Assembly: GCA_963971225.1 (NCBI GenBank)
Contig: OZ020270.1
Coordinates: forward strand, 76,710,432-76,774,431
Length of the DNA stretch: 64,000 nt
Reading direction: 5' to 3'
Source of the DNA: Melieria omissa
Taxonomy: Eukaryota > Arthropoda > Insecta > Diptera > Ulidiidae
Made by a program: the position numbers and the translations under genes. The notes beneath the pieces were generated by a model. The model was given only the letters and a program-made list of their open reading frames with translations. It had not been told where the DNA came from and did not search any database. Positions 43,271 through 55,567 of the stretch are shown here, in pieces; position 1 is the stretch's first letter; every line of letters begins with the position of its first letter.

Positions 43271-43743
43271 AAATGTTGGTGCTCCAACTTTTGACCAGCA
43301 GCCGCCCACTCAGTGTGCTTACTTAATTTTTCATTTATGTGGTAGACCCAGTGAAAAAATGTAGTAGATTTTAATGAAATGTGGTCGATTTTTTGTATTG
43401 TACATTAATTGTATTTTATTGCATTTGTACATTTTTGTATTTCATTGTATTTGTATATTAATTGTATTTTACGTTCTTCTATGCACTTTAACCTGTGCCG
43501 GGTTTCTTCCCATTGTTTTTTGTATTGTTGACTACATTTTGTTTTCTTTTTTGGGAGCTCGGACTCGCAAATTTCAGTAGCAAGTTATAGAATCAATTTC
43601 AATTGATTCGCTCGTTGTAAATTAAACGAGGAGTTCTGTATTATAGGAAGTTCTTTATTCAATTCCAACTTCAAACTAAATATTGCAACGCACAGAGTTC
43701 ACAATGAAACCTCGGTTTGTTGCAATATTCATATTGTATTTTT
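43271..43743. other. No gene identified
   Basis: T-rich stretch with repeated TTGTATT motifs (43395-43470). No supported feature. Confidence 0.4.
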
Positions 43744-44827
43744 AACCCTTGTGTGCGCACCCAGGTCTGGCCAGACCATATTGAACTTTGGGTCCACTTT
43801 TAGTAAGGTTGTAGTAACGCTATCGGGTTCATATTTCATGATATCCTCAACTGATCCTTTCTAAGCACAAAAACCAATACATGAACAAAATCTTTACAAA
43901 AACAAGGCGAGAATCGTGCAAAACGTATTTATACCCCTTAGTTGAACCCCCTATGGTCTGGCCAGACCATGGTGTATTTTCATACAAAGTTGCCTGTTAT
44001 TTTCAGTTTTTTTTTTAATTTTCGACGTAATAAGTGTCAAAATTGTTTATAAATATTTGTTTTCGATTGTTCCTTATTCAGTCCTCTACGGAGCATAGGG
44101 CTGCAACTAGGTTTTTCCATCGGACCTGATTTGAAGCACTTTTTTCGTGCCATCTCGTTAATAGTGACATGAGTTAGCTAGCGCAAAATGTACCTGGTCC
44201 AAATGTTTTTCACTCGCCTTGGCTTTTATTTTCTTTTAGGTTAGTAAATTATAATTTTTGTTAGAACACAATGTCTGAACACATTCAAAATTAATATTTA
44301 TCCATTATATTCGCTGTTATATTCGTGTTTTTGGTGTAAATTTAATTACATTTCTGAAGCGAAGGAAGTATTTGTGCTCTTGTCGTGTCTAATTTTAACC
44401 AATTGGATTGTATGTTTTCTGTGACAGAGATTGAAGGAAGCAAATGCTATTTCGAGGATAAGGTGTACATTATTTTTGAACTTCAACGCTGGAGTAACAT
44501 CAGAGAGGACGATTTCTCTAAAAAAAATAGTTTAAGCAGTAGCAAAAACCAAAGCTTTAGAGCAACAGAATTAAGATATTTAACTACTTATTTATTCTAA
44601 GTCATTAATTAAATAGTTTGAATAAGCTTAACTTAAATGTTGAATACTTATCACTAAAGTTGTACTCGGAAGCATACAAATTACACAGGCAAATAATTCT
44701 CGCAATTGGCTCATTGAATGAATACGTAGTTCTGTGGGATTGAATGAACCACCTGCACTTTTTAAAGTTTATGGAGGATTCATTTGTTGCTGTAGGTATC
44801 ATACCAGTTCAGCATGAACAGTAACAT
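43744..44827 (+). mobile_element. piggyBac-like remnant with GGTCTGGCCAGACC palindromes
   Basis: Starts TTAA then CCCTTGTGTGCGC. GGTCTGGCCAGACC occurs about 20 bp inside and again at about 43954. The frame 44385-44600 (FSVTEIEGSKCYFEDKVYII) matches the minus-strand peptide inside B2. It is the same family as the core of B1/B2, here in the opposite orientation. It is cut at its right side by repeat A1. Confidence 0.5.
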
Positions 44828-46361
44828 TGTTGTGCGCGTGTTCACAAAAACAAATATATACATATAGCTCGTGGGGTGGTCTTCGGCTAGTCATGTCGGC
44901 TGGGACGAGGTTCTTGTAACCACACACCAAGCAACACGCAACAATAGGAAAAAAAATAATCATGCCAAATATTCATAAGCCGTCTTTACTATGACCGGCT
45001 GAAAAAGAAAGAAAAACAAACTCAAACAGCGCGAAACAGGCAAGAAATGGTGTCACACCTGGACTAGGGTTGGTGTTATACCCTGGAGTGCACTTCTTCC
45101 TCCCATTGGTATACGCCTATGGCTACCTAAGCACTCGAAATTTTTAGTTAGCCCCTTTGCTAAATCGTTAGCTACGCTTATGCCATCCTACACAATTTGC
45201 ATGTCGACATTCCCCTTAATTGAAATTTAAAGACTCATTTTTCGAAATATGGAACAAACAACAAACTTCATTTTCAATATTTAGATTTTACAAAAAAACA
45301 TTTTATGGAATCTTAAGTTAACTTTAAGTGGAAAACAAATGCCTCAAAATTATGCTAATTTATAATAATATTCCTAATATAATAATTATGTTCACTCACT
45401 TACTCGTACTTCTCCATCGCTGTTCGTATGGCCCTGCGAGACGATGATTGTTGAGCTGGACTTAAGCTAGATTTAGGAAATTAGCAAAATTTTAAAGGCT
45501 TACATTTCTAGTCAATTATTTTAACGTAATTAGGAAATGAATTCTTACAATTTTATGAAAAATTTTAATTTTTTTTTTTTTCGTTACATTTGCATGCCTA
45601 TAATTTAAGAAGATATTTAGTATATTTTGTTGTAATTTAAATTTCTAGTCGTAAGATTTTTACATTTTAATAATTTAGCAACATTTTCCTTCATTTTACA
45701 TTTTAATATTTGAGCCAAATTTTTACATTTTAGATTCTCTTTTATTTTTTTTTCTTTTTTTTTTTTAAGCAAGTTTTTTAACAACAATATTAGGAAATTT
45801 TAGCGCACTTCAAATTTTACTCCACTTGCATTTTCACTGCTATTTTATCGAAATAACCAAAGGTCATTTGAACTTCAGGTTTGGGGTTAGAAAACTAACC
45901 ACTTATTTAAGTTGGTTTGTATCACATTTTCGGCCGTCGTGCCGTCAGTCACTCAGGGGGATCAACATGTAACACTGGAAAGTGTACGTGCCGTAACTGA
46001 GTTGGCTGATGGAAGCGTGTGCTAACACCTCCGCGTGGTGACGGCTGGAAACGGCCACTTCCAGATCTGGTTCTGGTCGTGGTCGGCTAAGGTAGCACAG
46101 CGAAAACCTCCCTAATCCGGGGTGTTATGCGACCCGTGCCCATCGGACTGATTTGCAGCCAGGGAGTAATATCGGCTGTATTCGAACGGAGCTTTCCTGA
46201 TATCTGGCCGCCTCAGGAAGGAACGGTGGCCTTATCACGGTAAGGGGCTATGCCGTGACGGACCCTCCCTTTCCCCAATCTTGCTTTGGTCACCGTGCTA
46301 GCACTTCGGTGTTTTAGCACAGCCCGCCAGGTCGGGCAGATGACCGTACGAACCAGTTGAC

Positions 46362-47514
46362 ATGACTTCTAAAAAACCCAGCCTCGGACAAATCACGACT
46401 TCGGACAAGGACAATAGACGAACGGACAGGAGAGAAGTTCCGGGAACATCCTCCGAAGACGAACTCCTGGCTTCAAGCCAGGACACAATCATACCCATTT
46501 CCTCAGAGACGCCTGGCACTGTGGGTCACAGCACGCCAATCCTCTCTGAGAAACCCTCGACATCCGCTGCAGCAAGGGGCCAACTGAAACCGGCCAATCC
46601 TAGACCACCGTCCAGGTATAAGCAGTACCAGAGGGCTTTGGCTATCCTCGGCAGGATTAGCAAAAACGAAGCCGCTGGTACTGCTCATCCCAAGGATGCG
46701 GAGGACAAGGTGCGGTTTCAGAAGGTAGTCGATGAGTACCGGGAGTACCAAGCGACCTTACCAAAAACGACGAGAAGTCGCACCGTGACACCAAAAGACC
46801 CAAAGTGGCCGGGGCAGCTGAACCGTCGAAACCGAAGAGGATCTTCAGTGACGTTGTGCGTGACCATCTGCAGGTTGCACTCGTCGACGCTACCACCAAC
46901 CGCGGCAAAGAAGCGCTGGAAAAGTGGGGAGAAATCGAGGCCAGGTTGACCCAATTGGTAATGGACCATGTATTGGGCAACCTGACTGCGAGCCCGGCGG
47001 CACCTCTTCCCAGCTTCGACTCTGCGGAGGTTATCCGGGGATATCGGGTAATCAAATGCGAGGATCAATTTTCTAGGGATTTCCTGGAAAGCTGAATCTC
47101 CAAGTTAGGGGAGGCAGCGGGAGGCTTAAGCTTATCCCGGCCAGTGAGGTCCCTAGGAGACCACGGGCTCGCATATGGTTGCCAAATATGCCACTGGATA
47201 CCGACAAACTGGTGACTTATATGCAAGCGCACAACCCATCAATACCCATGACTGACTGGCAAGTGATCAAAGCGGAGGCTCCGCAGAAGGCCAGCATGTC
47301 ATTCCTCCTCATGATCACCGAGGAGAGCTTGGCTGCCCTGGAAAAGGCAGACCATAAGCTTCGCTTTGGCGTTCGGCACGCAAAAGTGAAGGTGTTCCGC
47401 TCACCCGGCGGGGATGAGGAGGCCATCGACGAGATTGGGGACGCAGGAAAGCTGATGGATGGCGTCAAGCTCAGCGATCCCAATCCCCCCATACCGACGT
47501 CTAAATGGGATTGA
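46362..47514 (+). pseudogene. Non-LTR ORF1 (Gag-like, DUF4780-type C-terminus)
   Basis: Starts MTSKKPSLGQ. The N-terminal part is Ser/Pro-rich and disordered-looking. A frameshift near 46830 leads into FSDVVRDHLQVALVD (to about 47093). Another break at about 47095 is followed by IWLPNMPLDTDKLV, NPSIPMTDWQVIKAE and FGVRHAKVKVFRS. This is the domain I know as DUF4780 in insect retroelement ORF1 proteins. The end, KWD-stop, overlaps the ORF2 start. Confidence 0.8.
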
Positions 47515-50500
47515 AGGTTGTCCAAGTCAACCTCCAACACTCCAAGTTGGCAACGGACAACCTCTCCGTCCTCCTATCGGAGGCGGACGTCGACATCGCT
47601 CTCGTCCAGGAGCCATGGGTGCGGAGCACTATGGTGAAAGGGCTCCAACGAAGCGACTACAATATCTTCTATAAAAGGATCGACGGTAAGCCGAGGACTT
47701 GTATAGTCGCAAAAAAACATCTTTGCATGTATCTTCTACCTCTTCACAGCACAGGCGATGCTACGGTGGTCAAGCTGGAGGCTGCTGACGGGGTTAGCAT
47801 GACACTAGCCTCAGTATATATGGCGCATGATCGGCCAGCGCCCCCGGAGGAGGTCCGTAGACTGGTGGCTGGCTGTACCGGTGCACTGCTCCTAGGGTGT
47901 GATGCCAACGCCAGACACACACTATGGGGGAGCACCGAGACCAATGAAAGGGGTGAGTACCTTTACGATTTTATTATCAATACTAACCTGGTAGTGTGTA
48001 ACAGAGGTAATAGTCCGACCTTCACCTTCCCTAGCTCTGAAGGCTTCAGTGGCTGGGAGGAGGTCCTAGATGTTACACTACTAACTGAAAACGAACTAGT
48101 ATCTGTGGATAAGTGGAGGGTATCCAATCAGAAGTCCTTCTCGGATCATGCTTGGATACTCTACGACTTAGATGTTCGGGCCGAACCCTCTCCACCCTAT
48201 AGAAACCCTAAACGTACCAACTGGTCTAGGTTCGCTAGGATAGCCAAGAAGAAAATGGGCAGGGCACCCAATTCAGACATAACCTCGGCAGTAGATGTAG
48301 ATAGCAATATCCGACGGTTAGAAAACGCGATGGCTTCTGCGTTTAGAATATCCTGTCCGGTGAAATACTCCAAAAAATCATTTCCTCCCTGGTGGAACCA
48401 GGATCTCACTAGCCTCAGGGCAGAGACTCGTAGGATGTTTAACCAGAGCTACTCCTCTGACAACTGGGAAGGTTACAAGGACAGTCTCAGGAAATACAAA
48501 AAAGCAATCAGAAATTCCAAAAGTAAGGGCCGGAAGGATTTCTGTTCTTCAATAGAAACCACCAAGGATTCTGCTAGGCTAAGTAAGATCTTATCCAAGG
48601 ACCATACCAGCCCCTCTTTTATAAGGAAAGCGGATGGTTCATGGACAGATAGCACGCAGGAAGCCTTGAATCTACTTCTAGAAACTCATTTCCCAGGATC
48701 TTCGGATGAAGAGCAGGATTTTGAGCATCAGAGGTCACCTACCACGGGTATTGGTACCGTGATTATAACGGAAGACAAAGTTGCATGGGCAATCAAAAGT
48801 TTTTCAGCCTACAAATCACCTGGACCGGATGGAATCTTTCCTATGATGCTTCAGGCCACGCAGGAGTGGATAATTCCTTGGCTCGTTGCAATTTTCAGAG
48901 CATGCATAACAATTCCATACGTCCCTTCTAGTTGGAGAAGGGCCAAAGTTGTCTTTATCCCCAAGGTGGGAAAAAGGGGACACGAGTCAGCAAAGGATTT
49001 TCGGCCGATAAGTCTAACATCCTTTGTGCTTAAAACCTTCGAGAGGCTGCTCGACCTGCACATCAGGAATGTGGTGGGAAGCAAGCTATCTGATGCCCAA
49101 CATGCATACCTAAAGGGCTTCCCCCTCCTCCACGGAAATGGCACTCCATGAGGTTGTAAGGACGGTGGAAAAGTCCATAGAACACAAAAAGTATACACTG
49201 GCGGCCTTCATGGATATTGAGGGGGCCTTCAACAACATCCGTATAGATGCGATCCGGGAATCGCTAGAATACCTTGGAGTTAATGTAGACATCTGCGGCT
49301 GGATAACAACAATGCTCCATTCAAGGGAGATCAGCGCTGAACTGGGGAAAAGTTCGCTGATCAAATACCTAAACAGAGGCACCCCCCAAGGAGGAGTTCT
49401 ATCACCTCTACTTTGGGTTTCTGCCCTGGATAGAATACTAGCTGAATTAAACGGTAGAGGTATCAAAGTCGTGGCATACGCGGATGACGTCGTGGTGTTG
49501 GCATCGGGGATGTGTCTCGAAGTGATAAGTGATATCCTTCAGGCAGCGCTGAAAAGATTGAGAGCTTGGTGCACGGGTCGTGGGCTATGCCTTAATCCAA
49601 GTAAGACTGAACTGATGCTTTTCACCACGCGTACCAAGATACCTAGATCTAGATTACCTATGCTGAACGGAACGACACTATCCCTCTCGTCTAGCGCCAA
49701 GTACCTGGGGGTAATCTTGGACCCAAAGCTAAACTGGAAAACAAACATCGAACACAGAGTCAGCAAAACGGGCTTTGCTCTGTACGCCTGTAAAAAGATG
49801 ATTGGCCGGAAATGGGGCTCCGTCCGGACCTAATGCTATGGATGTACAAAACGGTTGTACGTCCTATCCTTTCTTATGGTTCCTTAGTTTGGTGGAAAGC
49901 TCTCAGGAGGGACTATAACACCACAAAGCTGAGCAGAATACAAAGAACAGCATGCGCGATAGCAACAGGGGCGATCAAATCCTGCCCTACAGAGGCTCTG
50001 AATGTATTGGCGCACTTACTTCCGATAGATCTTCATATCGTTAACACCGCCACTCTAAGTGCTCTTAGGTTAAGAGAGATAGGATGCTGGAAGAATAAAC
50101 CGTATGGGCACGGGTCGATACTAGATCAACTGCAAAATGCACACACTGCGGAGACAGACTATAAAATTCCCACTGTATTCTTCGGGAAAAGGTATGGCAT
50201 ACGTATTCCCTCCCGTTCGGAATGGAAGAAAGGAAGAGTCACAAGTGGGAGCGATACCGAAATCTACACTGATGGATCAAAGATGGACTGCGGTGTAGGA
50301 GCGGGAATCTACTCAGAGAAGCTGAGGCTCAGCAAATCCATTCGCCTCCCCAACACAGCTAGCGTCTTCCAGGCGGAAGTCTTCGCTATTAAAGAGGCCT
50401 GTAGGATGGCTTTGGACGATACCACCTACAAAAACAGCATATGCGTACTATCTGACAGCCTAGCTGCCATCAAAGCGTTGGGCTCGTCGGTTATAACGTC

Positions 50501-51092
50501 CAAGCTGGTGTGGGAATGTAAGGAGGCCTTAATGGATCTGGCTCGTCGGTTCCAAGTTACCCTAATCTGGGTGCCGGGGCACAAGAACATTGAGGGTAAC
50601 GAAAGAGCGGATGAGCTAGCCAGGGGGGGTTCCGCACTTGAGGAACGGGTAGCGGAAATGGTCCGCATCCCAATTGGTTCCATCAAGAGTAAAATCTCCA
50701 AAGGCTTCCTTGCTAAAGCTGATACCAGGTGGGCTCGGATGCGTTCCTGTAAAATCAGCAGATCCTTATGGCCAAGGTACGACAGGAACAAATCAGCCGA
50801 ATTAATTAACAGAGGCCGACGTGATGCAGCCAGGCTCACCGCTGTCATCACGGGTCACTGGCCCATTGGAGAGCATGCTGCCAAAATGGGCATTCCTCAT
50901 AATACCTGCTGTAGAAGCTGCAATAATCCCGAGGAAAAGGAAACGATTCAACACTTTCTCTGCGATTGCCCGGCCCTAGCAAGGAGACGGTGGAAAACTC
51001 TAGGTAAACCGACGTTTACGAACGTTGACGAAATCAAGGACTACAAGGTAAGCTCACTTCTTGCCTTTCTAAACCTCCCGAATTGGCTGTAG
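47505..51092 (+). pseudogene. Non-LTR ORF2: endonuclease, RT, RNase H, zinc knuckle
   Basis: The start ATGGGATTGA overlaps the ORF1 stop, suggesting termination-reinitiation. The APE endonuclease shows VVQVNLQHSK, ALVQEPWV, GCDANARHTLWGS and SFSDHAWI. RT shows SPGPDGIFP, AAFMDIEGAFNN, TPQGGVLSP and AYADDVVVLA. RNase H keeps IYTDGSK, FQAEVFAI, LSDSLAAI and VPGHKNIEGNERADELA, so all four acidic positions are in place. A CCHC-like CCRSCNN...HFLCDC closes the protein. Two compensating frameshifts, near 49125 and 49815, split it into 47505-49151, 49138-49833 and 49812-51092. Otherwise it is intact, so the copy is fairly young. Confidence 0.92.
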
Positions 51093-51872
51093 CGGTTTTA
51101 GTCACCGGGAGTATAACAACCATCTACCTAGGTTGAATCAAGATAGTGGTTTCAAAACGGCGCATCTGCGCTAATTGGATGCCTGGGGCATTACCACTCT
51201 AACCAACCAACCAACCATCACATTTTCACGTCATCTATTGACAGTTTGCTATACCCTTAATTAGATTGGTAATTCAATTTTTTATTTTTTTTTCTTATAA
51301 AATCATTTTGAAGAAACCGTGGAAGAAGGGGTTAAATCTTTTCCAGGCGCCGCAGCGCAGAAGATACTCCTCTATCGCTCCACTATGCTATGCTTGCTCC
51401 TCCGGAAAAATTTCAGATTGGCGCTTTTATGGGCAGTATGAAGTGCCTCGTGGAAAATTTTGGGCTTCTCCCGTGTTTGAGTGCCTGGGGGGGGGGGTAC
51501 GCCAATTAGTACTCCGGTTAAGGCGGGGAATTTTAGTGGTAAGAAACTTACCAACTGCCTTAATATCACACACACAAAATGCAAACACTTTTCCTTCGCA
51601 CGCATTTGATTTGTACTTTTAGTAAATTTTGAACCAGCACCTTTGATCTTCACTTACGGTTTGAGCGAGCCGTGTGATTTTGGATGCTTAAATAGCTCAT
51701 TTTTGCATAACGGGCAAATCATTCGATATTAGCAAAAAAAATGTTATTGCCTTGTTTACGCAAAAGTGCTTCTGCAATGTACCAACAATTTGCCAGCAAT
51801 ACTGCAAGAGGAATGCGCTCACCAACACCACGTGCACACCATGTGCATGCTGAGCTCAACTGCAGCGATGTG

Positions 51873-52270
51873 CGGTGTGTGCTGGGATGTGTGTGTACCA
51901 GTGTTGTGCGCGCTCGCTTAGTAGGAACAGTTGAAACCCCTTGCACATCACTGACAAAGTAAGGTTTGGTACTAGGGTGCACAGCTACTAGTGCAATGAT
52001 AGAATGGAATGGAATGGTTGAATTTGAATTGAATAGAGAGTTGGATTGCATGAATATTGAATATTAAACTTGAGCGAACCGTAGCAGAACACGGCTTCGT
52101 TATAAGGCCTGCCGAAAGAACGAACCGGAAAGATAAGGTTAGCTAATTGTGATAGTAATGGGGGAAAAAATATAACAACACTACTTTATGATCTTAATAC
52201 CGTGTGTAACCAATAATAACGTGTGGCTCGACCCACGCAGCCGGGCAATAAAAAAACTAATTTGGTAGAG
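51873..52270. other. Possible 3' non-coding part of the gypsy element downstream
   Basis: No frame. It may contain the 3' LTR of the minus-strand gypsy element at 52271-56761, but I found no matching second LTR, so it stays unassigned. Confidence 0.35.
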
Positions 52271-53212
52271 TCAAAATTTCAAGTCAGAAGCATGATATCT
52301 GCCTGTAAGATTACCTTCCATGTCTTCTATATCATGTAATGCATTTCCAACCTTCTTGCGTATGCGACATTTGACAAATTTGGGATTAAACTTAGCATGT
52401 TTAGCATTGCTGAGAGCAAAATTTTTACGATATACGACCTGTCCTTCCTTGTACTTAACCTTGCGCGTTCGCAAGTTATATGTTTTTGCTGCTTTTTCGT
52501 GAGCCAACTCCAAATTCTTTCTAATGTTTTCTCTAATATAGCCGAGGCGGTCCGGTGGCTTTAGTAGAACTTGGCCTTCATCCAAACAATTTCATTTTTC
52601 TAAAACAAGATACGAAGACCCATGCTGAACCATATTTTGTCCAAAGAGGGCAAAGTAAGGTGAACAATTTATTGAAGAATGATAGTCGCTTCGAAGTATA
52701 GATAAAATTTGTGGAATGTATCTATCCCATTTGGAGTGGTCACTATCTTCGCGAATCAAGTATCTGATTTTTGTTATGATTTCCCTATTTATGCGTTCAG
52801 AAGCGTTAGCTTGAGGTGAATACAGTCCTGTTTTGATATGGGTTACCCCGTAGTCATTCAAAAACTTGCTCATTTCTTTTGATATGAACTGCCTCCCATT
52901 GTCACTATGCAGGTACTGAGGTACACCAAAGGTCAGAAAAATTTCATTCTGCAAGAAACCGATAACATTGCTGGAGGTGGCTGTACGCATTGGCTTTAAA
53001 AACATAAACTTTGACAAGTGATCAAGAAGAATAAAGAGAAACTGATTATTTGATTTTGTGCATGGATAAGGACCAAGAAAATCGCAGTACATGCGCTGAA
53101 AAGGTCTTTTGGATACGAATGATTTACCCATAGGTCTTGAGATCCGGTTTGAGCATTTTATAGTTTTGCATTCGTGACAGTTAAGCACATATTCCATAAC
53201 ATCTTTTGCCAT
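52271..53212 (-). pseudogene. mdg3-like integrase
   Basis: The frame 53212-52592 contains the end of the zinc site (NCHECKTIK) and the full catalytic triad context: MYCDFLGPY (D), YLHSDNGRQF (D) and YSPQANASERINREI (E). A break at 52586-52592 is followed by a 104-codon C-terminal part (FNPKFVKCRIRKKVGN, YHASDLKF) that ends at 52271. Only two frame breaks separate it from the RT frame. Confidence 0.85.
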
Positions 53213-53233
53213 CCGAGGCCAGAAATATTTCTG

Positions 53234-54814
53234 TCAAATGCGGGCTAAAGTCTTTTCTTCTATACCTTTCCTAAACTGAACACGCTTGTAAATAAAACCG
53301 TCGGATAAACAAGTGTCAGGCAGTAGCTCCTGATTATCTTGAACGGCCTGACGAAGACTGCGATATTGTTCAGTATCAAAGGCTGGAGAAGTCAAGTCGA
53401 TTTCGCAGGGTGCTTTATCATCCGGTGTAAGTGCGTCTACGTCGAATCTCGACAACGTATCTGGAACGACATTTAACGATCCTTTTCTGTGCTCCATGGT
53501 GAAATTGTAGCGCTGAAGCACCAAGGACCATCTCGCTAACCTGCCACTGAGGTCCTTTTGCGTCATTAACCATTTGAGCGACGAGTGATCTGTGAGGATG
53601 CGAAACGCCATGCCTTCGACGTAAGGTCTAAATCGCTTTACGCTAACTACAGCCGCCAAACACTCTAACTCCGTGACAGTGTAGTTACGCTGTGCCTTAT
53701 TTAATTTTTTGGAGACAAATGCAATCGGCCGTTCTTTACCGTCGACATCAAGCTGATAAAGCACACCACCAACACCAATTTTCGATGCGTCGCATTGTAT
53801 AATAAACTCCTTCGAGAAATCTGGCTGGGCGAGAACAGGTGCAGTTGATAATTGTTTTAATTTTTCAAATGCGCTGATTGCTTCTAAAGTTAGTTTAAAT
53901 GGGCCAGCAGATTTTCGAAGGCAATCAGTTAGCGGGCCAGCAAGATCGGCAAAATTCGTTATAAATGAGCGATACCAATTTGCCATACCAATAAAACGGC
54001 GAACTTGGCGAGGTGATTTTGGCACTGGAAAATTTTTCACCGCCTCAACTTTATCTGGGTCTACTTTCAAACATCCATTTCCTATCAAATATCCTAAATA
54101 TTTAATTTCCTTTTGACAAAATTTGCTCTTTTCTAAGTTAATTGTAAGATTAGCTTCACGCAGGCAGTCTGCTACTTCGCTTAGCAACTGCAAATGAGTT
54201 TGAAAATCTGCACTACATACTAACAGGTCGTCTAGATAAATAAACACATTTTCTCTCAAGCGGGAGGGAATTACTTTGTCCATCAGCCTGCTCATCGTCT
54301 GTGGTCCGTTGCATAATCCGAATGGCATTACCTTGAAGTGGTAAAGCGGCAAGCCAGGTATAGCAAATGCGGTTTTTTCTTTTGACGAGTCTGATAATTT
54401 TATTTGGAAAAACGCATCCTTCAAATCTATGCCGCTTATAAAATGAGTGTCCTTCAATCGGCTGAGAAGTCCGTTGATATGTGGAAGAGGATATGAGTCT
54501 TTCTTCGTAAGCGAATTTACTTTCCTGGAATCGATGCAAAGTCTGACTTTTCCTGGTTTCCTCACCAAAACCACAGGACTACACCAAGGAGAATTTGACT
54601 CTTCAATCACACCTAATTTCAACAAACGCTCGACTTCTGCATATGCTTCAGCCTGACGAGGCGGAGAGAGCGGAAAGTGCTTTGACTTCACTAGCACAGC
54701 GTCACCTGTGTCAATGTGATGCTGTAGTAAGCTTGTACATCCTAATCCCAGCCTCGCAAACGAGGGAAACTTCAAAATTACGTTTTCCAACTCTAGGCAT
54801 TCTTCCGGACTCAA
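53234..54814 (-). CDS. pol: mdg3-like reverse transcriptase and RNase H
   Basis: A 526-codon open frame. RT blocks: WCSPVVLVRKPGKVRLCID, ISGIDLKDAFFQIKL, FGLCNGPQTMSR and the catalytic FIYLDDLLV. RNase H blocks: FIIQCDASKIGVGG, TVTELECLAAV and ILTDHSSLKWL. The order and spacing are those of a complete Ty3/gypsy RT-RH. The active-site residues are present, but flanking frame breaks mean the polyprotein is not made intact. Confidence 0.9.
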   Translation of the reverse strand: MSPEECLELENVILKFPSFARLGLGCTSLLQHHIDTGDAVLVKSKHFPLSPPRQAEAYAEVERLLKLGVIEESNSPWCSPVVLVRKPGKVRLCIDSRKVNSLTKKDSYPLPHINGLLSRLKDTHFISGIDLKDAFFQIKLSDSSKEKTAFAIPGLPLYHFKVMPFGLCNGPQTMSRLMDKVIPSRLRENVFIYLDDLLVCSADFQTHLQLLSEVADCLREANLTINLEKSKFCQKEIKYLGYLIGNGCLKVDPDKVEAVKNFPVPKSPRQVRRFIGMANWYRSFITNFADLAGPLTDCLRKSAGPFKLTLEAISAFEKLKQLSTAPVLAQPDFSKEFIIQCDASKIGVGGVLYQLDVDGKERPIAFVSKKLNKAQRNYTVTELECLAAVVSVKRFRPYVEGMAFRILTDHSSLKWLMTQKDLSGRLARWSLVLQRYNFTMEHRKGSLNVVPDTLSRFDVDALTPDDKAPCEIDLTSPAFDTEQYRSLRQAVQDNQELLPDTCLSDGFIYKRVQFRKGIEEKTLARI

Positions 54815-55567
54815 GTATGTTTACATTTTTTAACTCATTAAGAGACAATGTGGATATTTCAGATATTATATGTGGTGCTAAGGCAAAGCTACGCCAGAAA
54901 TCGACGCCGAGATAAACTTCTTGCATTAAGGTCGGAACGATATAGAAATCGATTGTTTTCGTGACATTTTTGTATGTGACGGGTAATGAACAAAACGCTA
55001 GCACAGGTGGTTTTGTGCCATCTGCCGTAGACATGGAAGATCTAATGGGTCTAATCAAAATTTTTTGCGGCTGAGAAAAGATTCTGAATTTTTCCCAAGT
55101 ACTGAAACATGTGCACCAGAATCTAAAAGTGCCATAAAAGTTTCATCGCAAATCGTAATTTTAGCGTAAGGTCGATCATCGTTGTGGATAACAGTCGACT
55201 CAATTAACTTTCGGTTAAACTTCCGTTTCCGGTATCGGTGCCTACACTTTAAAATTTTACTGGCTGTTCTACTTTCGGTATTAAAAATCTTGGCTCTTGC
55301 ATTTTCATACAAAAGTTTCCGCTGATGCAAAGATAAATACGAATTGTCGGTTTGACAAGCAATATCGCGTGAAGTTGGCTTTAAAATAGCCATCGGGCCT
55401 GGTTTTCCTTTTTCTAAAACAGGACAACAGTCGATTGGTTTTGGAGAAATAACTTTCTCGGGGCTTATTGGGCCGAAGGAGAGTCCCCGGAAGCTAACTC
55501 GCTCGGTTTCCGGTTTCCCGAGTGGTTGTTTGTGCACTTTGGCGTAACTACGCCAACCTGTCCGCAT
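54711..55567 (-). pseudogene. mdg3-like protease region
   Basis: Frames 55567-55055 and 55058-54711. The active site is ALLDSGAHVSVLG near 55125, with a Lys/Arg-rich stretch upstream and a VYLGVDFWRSF block downstream, near 54900, as in gypsy aspartic proteases. The two frames meet at a break near 55057. Confidence 0.78.

Larger units (their letters stand above)
45933..51216 (+). mobile_element. LOA/I-type non-LTR retrotransposon, full length, 11-bp TSD
   Basis: The perfect target duplication ATCACATTTTC lies at 45922-45932 and 51217-51227. Copy A2 has the same sequence once, uninterrupted. The 5' UTR is about 430 bp, followed by ORF1, ORF2 with endonuclease, RT and RNase H, and a tail of AACC repeats (51201-51216) in place of poly(A). 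Each ORF is damaged by a few frameshifts. Confidence 0.93.
44828..51872. repeat. Long repeat A, copy 1 (interrupted by a non-LTR element)
   Basis: The parts 44828-45932 and 51217-51872 match copy A2 at better than about 97% by eye. Shared edges are TGTTGTGCGCGTGTTC on the left and GCAGCGATGTG on the right. No transposase or RT was recognised. A frame of about 105-118 codons (51266-51622, containing ISDWRFYGQYEVPRGKFW) is conserved in A2 except for a G-run indel. Identity unknown: a non-autonomous TE or a segmental duplication. Confidence 0.75.
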
